10,140 bases of DNA, from the NCBI GenBank assembly GCA_022798035.1, contig JAAWLS010000059.1:1-10140 (forward strand), given 5' to 3'. Of the stretch, positions 6,036 to 10,140 are shown piece after piece. The DNA is from Lachnospiraceae bacterium. Lineage in GTDB: Bacteria > Bacillota > Clostridia > Lachnospirales > Lachnospiraceae. Below the pieces are notes generated by a model. It searched no databases, was not told the origin of the DNA, and saw only the letters and a list, made by a program, of their open reading frames with translations. How positions within the stretch are numbered: position 1 is the first letter of the stretch; each line of letters opens with the position of its first letter. The position numbers and the translations under genes are program-made.

Positions 6036-6560
6036 GCTGCATTTCCCGCAATTTCTTTCGCTGTCAAATGCCGCCGCACTTGCCTCATAGAGCCCTGTGA
6101 GGGAGCAAACTGCCTGCGCGGCAATCCCCTCCTGCCGCCCGGTAAAGCCCAGTCTTTCCTCTGTAGTCGCCTTGATATTTATCTGCTTTTTTGAAATTCC
6201 AAGTACCTGGGCCGCATTGTGCTCCATCTGTTCTATAAAGGGCCGCAGTTTCGGTTTCTGGGCAATAATGGTGGCGTCAATATTTTCTATCACATACCCT
6301 TCCTGCTGAATCAGGCTGCCCACATGAGCCAGCAGTTTGAGGCTGGAAACTCCACGATATGCTTCTTCCGTGTCTGGAAAATGCTTTCCGATATCTCCCA
6401 GAGCTGCAGCGCCCAGCAAGGCGTCCATAATGGCATGGAGCAGCACATCTCCGTCTGAATGGGCTTCTAACCCCATAACATTGGGAATCTCCACCCCGCC
6501 CAGGATTAATGCTCTTCCCTCCGCCAGTCTGTGCACATCGTAACCTGTCCCAACTCTCAT
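6012..6560 (-). CDS. ispF: 2-C-methyl-D-erythritol 2,4-cyclodiphosphate synthase
   Basis: MEP-pathway enzyme that cyclises 4-diphosphocytidyl-methylerythritol 2-phosphate, releasing CMP, on the way to isoprenoid precursors; a homotrimer with a metal in each active site. The metal ligands D8, H10 and H42 are present in GYDVH and [13 protein letters not shown]. The conserved DIGKHFPDT (56-64), QKPKL (101-105) and [15 protein letters not shown] (132-146) follow. The catalytic domain ends near residue 158, as in E. coli. A tail of about 22 residues follows that includes CGKCSGC (C171, C174, C177) and ends in repeat-derived FREQG; this is longer than usual. ATG 6560 has GGAGGG seven bases upstream. 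It lies 42 bp after apt, probably in one transcript. No ispD fusion is present. Confidence 0.97.
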   Translation of the reverse strand: MRVGTGYDVHRLAEGRALILGGVEIPNVMGLEAHSDGDVLLHAIMDALLGAAALGDIGKHFPDTEEAYRGVSSLKLLAHVGSLIQQEGYVIENIDATIIAQKPKLRPFIEQMEHNAAQVLGISKKQINIKATTEERLGFTGRQEGIAAQAVCSLTGLYEASAAAFDSERNCGKCSGCFREQG

Positions 6561-6602
6561 CTATGTCCCTCCTCAAGCATGGTCTTTTACCAGAGTATGT
6601 TG

Positions 6603-7127
6603 TTATTTTCCTTCATATGTAATAATACTCTCCACATTGTAACCGGAAAGTTTTTCCCTTCCATTCAGACCGGCCAGCTCCATAATACAGCAGATTTTCA
6701 CTACCTGGCCGCCTAACTGCTCCACCAATCCAATAATGGCTTCCAGGGTGCCTCCAGTTGCAATCAAATCGTCAATAATCACTACTTTTTGGCCGGGCTG
6801 TATGGCATCTTTGTGCATCTCAATCACTGCCCTTCCATACTCCAGCTCATATTCCGCTGAGACAGTGGTACAGGGAAGTTTACCCTTTTTCCGCACTGGA
6901 ACAAAACTCTTGTGAGCCTCATAAGCCACAGGAACACCGAAAATAAATCCTCTGGATTCCGGCCCTACTATCAAATCGTATTCCACATCTTTCAGTGAAT
7001 CCAGCAGACTGTCAATGGCAAGCTGCAGTCCGTCTGCATCCTGCAGAATACTGGTGACATCCCGAAAAATAATTCCCAGTTTCGGAAAATCAGGAATACT
7101 TCTCACGTAATCTTCCAATTTTTTCAT
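6603..7127 (-). CDS. apt: Adenine phosphoribosyltransferase
   Basis: Type I phosphoribosyltransferase that converts adenine and PRPP to AMP (purine salvage) in the cytoplasm. From ATG 7127 it has 174 aa, the usual length. The PRPP-binding motif VVIIDDLIATGGT is at 115-127, with the acidic pair D119-D120. The N-terminal segment YVRSIPDFPKLGIIFRDVT (7-25) and VGPESRGFIFG (54-64) are typical of Apt, as is VRKKGKLP (78-85). I chose ATG 7127 because GGAGG lies eight bases upstream and Bacillus Apt begins at the same place; a TTG at 7157 would add ten unsupported residues. The gap to glf is 22 bp and to ispF 42 bp. In many Firmicutes apt lies next to relA; that gene is not here. Confidence 0.97.
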   Translation of the reverse strand: MKKLEDYVRSIPDFPKLGIIFRDVTSILQDADGLQLAIDSLLDSLKDVEYDLIVGPESRGFIFGVPVAYEAHKSFVPVRKKGKLPCTTVSAEYELEYGRAVIEMHKDAIQPGQKVVIIDDLIATGGTLEAIIGLVEQLGGQVVKICCIMELAGLNGREKLSGYNVESIITYEGK

Positions 7128-7149
7128 TTCACTTTCCTCCATTTCTCTC

Positions 7150-8253
7150 TTATCCAATGGTTTCTCTTACGCATTTCAAAGCTGCTTCTATGGTATCGTC
7201 CATATCGTAATATTTATATTGTCCAAGCCTTCCGCCGAAAATCACATTTCCCTCTTTCCCGGCAAGCTCCTGATATCTCTCATACAATTCCGTATTCCTC
7301 TTATCGTTCATGGGATAGTAAGGCTCATCTCCCTTTTTCCAGACTTCCGGATATTCTCTGGTAATCACTGTTTTGGGCTGATTTCCATACTCAAAATGTT
7401 TGTGCTCGATAATTCTGGTATAAGGCACTTCATACTCCGTATAATTGACTACTGCATTTCCCTGGTAGTTCTCTTCTTCCAGCACTTCCGTCTCAAATCT
7501 GAGAGAGCGGTATTCCAGTTCACCGAAAGAATACTCGAAATACTCGTCAATCATTCCCGTATAAACAATCGTATCTGCCAGTTCCTTGTATTGCTCTCTT
7601 TGTTCCAGAAAGTTTTCATTCAGCCGGACCTCTGTTCCTTCCAGCATCTTCTCAATCATTCTGGTATAACCGCCAATGGGAATTCCCTGATAATTGTCGT
7701 CAAAATAATTATTGTCGTAAATAAAACGCACCGGAAGGCGCTTGATAATAAATGCCGGGAGCTCTGTGGCGCGCCTGCCCCACTGTTTCTCAGTATAACC
7801 CTTTACCAGTCTGTTGTATACGTCAGGCCCCACCAAATTAATAGCCTGCTCTTCCAGATTCCTGGGCTGCTCCACCGCATATTCTCTTCTCTGTTCTTCA
7901 ATTTTCTCCCGCGCTTCCTGAGGTGTTGTCACACCCCACAATTTATGAAACGTATTCATGTTAAATGGCAAATTGTAAATTTCTCCTTTATAATTAGCCA
8001 CCGGAGCGTTGGTATAACGGTTAAATTCTCCAAATTGATTTACGTAATCCCATACTTCCTTATTAGAGGTATGAAAAATATGGGCGCCGTATGCATGTAC
8101 CTGAATTCCTTCCGTCTCTTTGGTATAAATGTTTCCTGCTATATGGTCTCTTTTGTCAATCACCATACATTTTTTCCCTGCTTTTTTGGCTTCCTGAGCA
8201 AATACCGCTCCAAACAGTCCTGCTCCCACAATTAAATAATCATATTTTTTCAT
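7150..8253 (-). CDS. glf: UDP-galactopyranose mutase
   Basis: FAD enzyme that interconverts UDP-galactopyranose and UDP-galactofuranose, the donor for galactofuranose in surface polysaccharides. At 367 aa it matches the bacterial family. The N-terminal FAD-binding motif is GAGLFG (10-15), with DKRDHIAGN (33-41) ending the second strand. Other conserved parts are VHAYGAHIFHT (52-62), NLPFNMNTF (94-102), KGYTEKQWGR with W158 (151-160), R280 in PYTRIIEHKHF and the C-terminal GGRLGQYKYYDMD with R342 (340-352). ATG 8253 has GAGGAG seven bases upstream. No glycosyltransferase or polysaccharide gene is in the window, so where the sugar goes is unknown. A small open frame ends just upstream, and apt follows closely. 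Confidence 0.97.
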   Translation of the reverse strand: MKKYDYLIVGAGLFGAVFAQEAKKAGKKCMVIDKRDHIAGNIYTKETEGIQVHAYGAHIFHTSNKEVWDYVNQFGEFNRYTNAPVANYKGEIYNLPFNMNTFHKLWGVTTPQEAREKIEEQRREYAVEQPRNLEEQAINLVGPDVYNRLVKGYTEKQWGRRATELPAFIIKRLPVRFIYDNNYFDDNYQGIPIGGYTRMIEKMLEGTEVRLNENFLEQREQYKELADTIVYTGMIDEYFEYSFGELEYRSLRFETEVLEEENYQGNAVVNYTEYEVPYTRIIEHKHFEYGNQPKTVITREYPEVWKKGDEPYYPMNDKRNTELYERYQELAGKEGNVIFGGRLGQYKYYDMDDTIEAALKCVRETIG

Positions 8254-8262
8254 GAAATCTCC

Positions 8263-8403
8263 TCAATATTCTTTTTGTCCCCATCTGTCTACAAATTTTT
8301 CACCAAATCGATGGTATTCTATCCCATAACAGTATATTATAAGCGCTTCATTTGCACAAGGGATTTTCTGCAAAATATCCCCGTGCTGTGACAGTTCAGA
8401 CAT
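8263..8403 (-). CDS. Small open frame just upstream of glf, possibly a gene remnant
   Basis: I do not recognise this 46-codon frame. It begins at ATG 8403 (MSELSQHGDILQKIPCANEA...) and ends ...FVDRWGQKEY. The stop TGA at 8265-8263 is followed at once by the glf ribosome binding site, a spacing typical of coupled genes. The same frame stays open upstream to a TAA at 8476-8474 without another ATG, GTG or TTG, and that part (KWKASDNEKVTVQIVLPEK) also looks protein-like. This suggests either a short real gene with a weak site (GGAG three bases before the ATG) or the 3' remnant of a longer gene that lost its start. The composition is mixed, with no membrane segment. No function is proposed. Confidence 0.35.
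   Translation of the reverse strand: MSELSQHGDILQKIPCANEALIIYCYGIEYHRFGEKFVDRWGQKEY
8331..8359 (-). promoter_or_regulatory. Possible promoter of glf
   Basis: TTGTGC (8359-8354) is followed after 17 bp by TATACT (8336-8331); TATAAT overlaps at 8341-8336 but has no good -35. It lies inside the small open frame upstream of glf, so it is only one of two options; the other is the extended -10 at 8478-8470. Confidence 0.35.
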
Positions 8404-8469
8404 TTTCTCCGGCAGTACAATCTGAACAGTTACTTTTTCATTATCAGAAGCCTTCCATTTCTTTCCATA

Positions 8470-8478
8470 ATTTTAGCA
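8470..8478 (-). promoter_or_regulatory. Possible extended -10 promoter upstream of the small frame and glf
   Basis: TGCTAAAAT (8478-8470) fits an extended -10 element (TG-n-TAAAAT) with no clear -35. It would start transcripts near 8463, ahead of the small frame and glf, back to back with the plus-strand promoter at 8497. Confidence 0.3.
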
Positions 8479-8496
8479 CCCAATCTGTTGTTATTC

Positions 8497-8505
8497 TGTT
8501 ATAAT
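8497..8505 (+). promoter_or_regulatory. Extended -10 promoter of the 54-aa gene
   Basis: TGTTATAAT contains a perfect TATAAT (8500-8505) with an upstream TG in extended -10 position. No good -35 is seen. Transcription would start near 8512, at the edge of the GAGGTGAT ribosome binding site (8512-8519), so the leader would be very short or nearly absent. Confidence 0.55.
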
Positions 8506-8523
8506 GTTAGTGAGGTGATTGAG

Positions 8524-8688
8524 ATGGCAGTTAGCAGTGTTTTTCAAAATGACAATACCGAACTGTTAAAAAAATTACAAATTGAGAATCAACTTTTACT
8601 GGAAGAAAATAAAAAACTAAACGACACTGTATGTTGGATGCACGATACCATTTGGCGCCTGGTACACATTCAACGCACAGAAAATTAA
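8524..8688 (+). CDS. Small coiled-coil protein, function unknown
   Basis: A 54-aa protein I do not recognise. The start is ATG 8524, with GAGGTGAT five bases upstream; an in-frame TTG at 8488 lies before the promoter and is rejected. Residues 10-35 (NTELLKKLQIENQLLLEENK...) form a strong amphipathic heptad pattern rich in Leu, Glu and Lys, predicting a coiled coil. The C-terminal part (CWMHDTIWRLVHIQR) has two Trp, two His and a Cys. There is no signal peptide, long membrane segment or clear helix-turn-helix. It is transcribed away from glf. A 12-bp stem-loop follows the stop. Codon pattern, site and promoter all support a real gene. Confidence 0.65.
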   Translation: MAVSSVFQNDNTELLKKLQIENQLLLEENKKLNDTVCWMHDTIWRLVHIQRTEN

Positions 8689-8694
8689 GATTAT

Positions 8695-8727
8695 ATTTCA
8701 GGAAGAAATATTCCATCTTCCTGAAAT
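8695..8727 (+). terminator. Stem-loop after the 54-aa gene, possible terminator
   Basis: A 12-bp perfect stem (8695-8706 with 8716-8727) has a 9-nt loop and starts seven bases after the stop of the small gene. No T run follows on either strand, so termination would be weak or factor-dependent. It could also protect the mRNA end. Confidence 0.4.
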
Positions 8728-8875
8728 GTAAATCATCCACATACTAAGATTCGGGTGTCAGACAAACGGACAAAGCGTATCGGAATGACTGGAAGATTTT
8801 CTTTCTCTCATACCGGTACGCAGATTTTGCCTAAACACAGTATTTTCACCCGTACTCAAAGCTGCAGCGCAGCGT

Positions 8876-9685
8876 CTATTCTTCTCGTTTCCTTACCAGC
8901 ACAATCTTTGTAATTCCATTACTGGAATCATCTTTTCTCGTCTGCAGCTCCGGAAAAGACTCAATAAGTTTACCGAACTTGTGATATCCATAATTTCTGC
9001 AGTCAAAGTCTGAATACATCTTCTGAATCATATTTCCCAGTTCTGACAGATACATCCATCCGTCCTCGTCTGAATTTTCATCCAAAAGAGAAATTACGGT
9101 TGCCTTGATGGATTTCAGGTTTGTGATAGGTTCCGCATCTTTTATCGGAACTTTTTCTGGCTCCGTATTTCTGCCGTTCTGTCTCTTTGCCTTTTCCGGA
9201 ACGTTGCTTTTCACTTCCTGATTGTTATTTTTGGGAGTCTGATTATTGTTTTTATACAGTACATCCAGTGTCTTAAACTGCTCGCACGCCCTCACAAAAG
9301 GCGTCGGCGTCTTGCTCTCTCCCATTCCAACCACCCGTTTTCCAGACTCCCTCAGCCTTACGGCCAATTTTGTAAAATCACTGTCCGACGATACAATGAT
9401 AAATCCATCCACATCACTGGTGTAGAGAATATCCATGGCATCAATAATCATTGCAGAATCAGAGGAATTCTTTCCCACCGTGTAATTATACTGCTGAATG
9501 GGCGTCAGTGAATTCTCCAGCAGAGAATCTTTCCAGGAATTTTTTGAACTGGATGTCCAGTCTCCGTATATTCTTCTTATCGTTACATTTCCCAGGGTCT
9601 GGGCTTCTTTCGTGACAATCTCAATATATTTGGACGATACATTATCTGCATCAATCATCAAAGCATATTTCTTTTCATCATCCAT
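8876..9685 (-). CDS. NYN domain protein with C-terminal OST-HTH (LOTUS) domain
   Basis: A 269-aa protein of the LabA/DUF88 type. The N-terminal NYN (PIN-like) nuclease domain covers about 5-145. Its acidic metal-binding residues are present: D12 and D14 in MIDADN, D76 and D82 in SSDSAMIIDAMD, D101 and D103 in SSDSDF. A low-complexity, Asn- and Lys-rich linker (146-185, with NNNQTPKNNNQ) connects to an OST-HTH/LOTUS domain (about 190-267, with GWMYLSELGNMIQK and YGYHKFGKLIESFP). LOTUS domains bind RNA, including G-rich RNA, so an RNA-cleaving or RNA-binding role is likely; the target is unknown. ATG 9685 has AAGGAG eight bases upstream and a good promoter. It is monocistronic, divergent from the 50-aa gene. 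It is distinct from YacP/Rae1, which lacks a LOTUS domain and belongs in the sigH cluster. Confidence 0.9.
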   Translation of the reverse strand: MDDEKKYALMIDADNVSSKYIEIVTKEAQTLGNVTIRRIYGDWTSSSKNSWKDSLLENSLTPIQQYNYTVGKNSSDSAMIIDAMDILYTSDVDGFIIVSSDSDFTKLAVRLRESGKRVVGMGESKTPTPFVRACEQFKTLDVLYKNNNQTPKNNNQEVKSNVPEKAKRQNGRNTEPEKVPIKDAEPITNLKSIKATVISLLDENSDEDGWMYLSELGNMIQKMYSDFDCRNYGYHKFGKLIESFPELQTRKDDSSNGITKIVLVRKREE

Positions 9686-9720
9686 TTTACTGCTCCTTTT
9701 GTTTTGTCATACTGCTTTTC

Positions 9721-9749
9721 ATTATAATACTTTCCGCAGAGAGAAACAA
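9721..9749 (-). promoter_or_regulatory. Promoter of the NYN-LOTUS gene
   Basis: TTGTTT (9749-9744) is followed after exactly 17 bp by a perfect TATAAT (9726-9721). Transcription would start near 9714, leaving about 30 nt before the ATG. A TATAAT on the opposite strand (9723-9728) overlaps it. Confidence 0.75.
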
Positions 9750-9802
9750 CACGAAAAGAATAACTTTTACATTTTCTCCTCATACTATACCGAGGTGATT
9801 TT

Positions 9803-9955
9803 ATGGCGTCTTATGTAGCTCCCGCATTACGGGACAAATTTGAAACATTGTCATCAGAGTTAAAAGACTGCATTCTGAATCGGAATGTACAGCTGCACAC
9901 GCTGCAGGATTTGATTCGTGTCTTGGAAGAAATTGTAAAAGAAGGTGAATCTTAA
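9803..9955 (+). CDS. Small conserved-looking protein, function unknown
   Basis: A 50-aa protein starting MASYVAPALRDKFETL and ending EEIVKEGES. The ATG at 9803 has GAGGTGA upstream (9793-9799), the same site as the 54-aa gene. The sequence is mostly helical, with alternating hydrophobic and charged residues; LHTLQDLIRVLEEIV (31-45) is a clear amphipathic helix. There is no signal peptide, membrane segment or metal motif. From general knowledge I recall similar short proteins in Lachnospiraceae, sometimes mislabelled as a GroEL-type chaperone; this is memory, not a search. It is divergent from the NYN-LOTUS gene. The promoter is uncertain. Confidence 0.65.
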   Translation: MASYVAPALRDKFETLSSELKDCILNRNVQLHTLQDLIRVLEEIVKEGES

Positions 9956-9978
9956 ACCAGCAGTGAGAAATTCCTGAA

Positions 9979-10082
9979 CAAAGTGGGCAAGCCCACATCA
10001 ACTCCCCTACCCCTCAATCTTGAGGGGATTGCACACTTTGGCGCGCCGAGCACAATTGCGAAGCAATATTTTCTTCTTGTGC
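9979..10082. repeat. Hairpin cluster downstream of the 50-aa gene
   Basis: Several stems follow each other: GTGGGC-AA-GCCCAC (9983-9996), CCCCTCA-ATCT-TGAGGGG (10010-10027), ATTGC-GAA-GCAAT (10055-10067) and an outer GCACAA/TTGTGC pair (10050-10055 with 10077-10082). CAAAGTG (9979-9985) can also pair with CACTTTG (10034-10040), enclosing the first two stems except where it shares 9983-9985. No T tract follows any stem, so none is a clear terminator, though the cluster probably marks a transcription end. No gene is visible here. Confidence 0.6.
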
Positions 10083-10089
10083 GAGTGCG

Positions 10090-10140
10090 CATATTATTTT
10101 TATCTTATAGGAAATCCAGAGGAATTTCCTATAAGATAAA
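10090..10140. repeat. Dispersed palindromic repeat, copy C, with 17-bp perfect stem
   Basis: Positions 10099-10115 and 10124-10140 form a perfect 17-bp inverted repeat around an 8-nt loop. The arm CTTATAGGAAATC resembles CTATAGGAAATC of copy A (99-110), and the adjoining CATATTATTTT (10090-10100) is identical to copy B (4542-4552). It lacks the CACTTTCAC core of A and B, so it may be a related, shorter family member, and it may continue beyond the edge. Confidence 0.7.

Noticed and set aside
7219..8235. Long plus-strand frame (338 codons) opposite glf
   Set aside because: It lies fully inside glf on the other strand, and glf has all family motifs; this is a shadow frame.
8337..8352. AAGCGCTT palindrome near the glf promoter as a CcpA cre site
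   Set aside because: Aligned to the cre palindrome it matches only about 9 of 14 positions and lacks the outer TG and CA.
8861..8873. GCTGC-AGC-GCAGC hairpin after the NYN stop as a terminator
   Set aside because: The stem is only 5 bp and no T tract follows on the minus strand.

Overview
The window reads as chromosomal DNA from a spore-forming, low-to-moderate GC Clostridia, most likely of the Lachnospiraceae type. This is an inference from the sporulation sigma factor SigH, the Firmicutes-type cysE-cysS-mrnC-rlmB-sigH order, a T-box riboswitch, strong AGGAGG-like ribosome binding sites, and small hairpins and palindromes crowding the gaps between genes. No tRNA, rRNA, CRISPR array, transposase or phage gene was seen. 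Most of the window is housekeeping sequence; the unusual material lies in the gaps between genes.

Layout, left to right. Positions 1-465 hold no supported gene. They contain a hairpin cluster, a copy of a dispersed repeat, and a complete minus-strand T-box leader with promoter, specifier loop, antiterminator and terminator. Its target gene lies beyond the left edge, and the specifier reads UGG (tryptophan). Positions 466-4504 are a compact minus-strand cluster transcribed cysE > cysS > mrnC > rlmB > sigH: cysteine synthesis, cysteine charging of tRNA, 23S rRNA maturation, 23S rRNA 2'-O-methylation and the sporulation-entry sigma factor. A good promoter (TTGACA, 16 bp, CATAAA) lies upstream of cysE, followed by a leader of about 200 nt that contains a second repeat copy. 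Positions 4788-8253 are a second minus-strand set, glf > apt > ispF > GNAT acetyltransferase: galactofuranose precursor, adenine salvage, isoprenoid MEP pathway and an Eis-like acetyltransferase. A small open frame (8263-8403) ends ten bases before the glf start. From 8500 on there are two tiny plus-strand genes (54 and 50 codons). Between them is a minus-strand NYN-domain/OST-HTH protein, a likely RNA-binding nuclease. The right end (9979-10140) is again a cluster of hairpins ending in a 17-bp palindrome.

How the parts work together. CysE makes O-acetylserine for cysteine synthesis and CysS loads cysteine on tRNA. MrnC and RlmB act on 23S rRNA, and SigH is carried along at the end of the cluster. 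No terminator is visible between sigH and the T-box promoter, so readthrough transcripts probably end at the T-box terminator.

The points most worth a second look are these. Related palindromic repeats occupy the T-box gene leader, the cysE leader and the right edge, all in one orientation. A 42-bp tandem duplication at the end of the GNAT gene has one differing base, and that base completes the -35 box of the cysE promoter. A decayed tandem repeat spans the ispF-GNAT junction, including the ispF stop and the sequence just before the GNAT start. A Cys-containing leader ORF precedes cysE. Small uncharacterised ORFs sit around glf and the NYN gene. I do not see a clear new multi-gene system.
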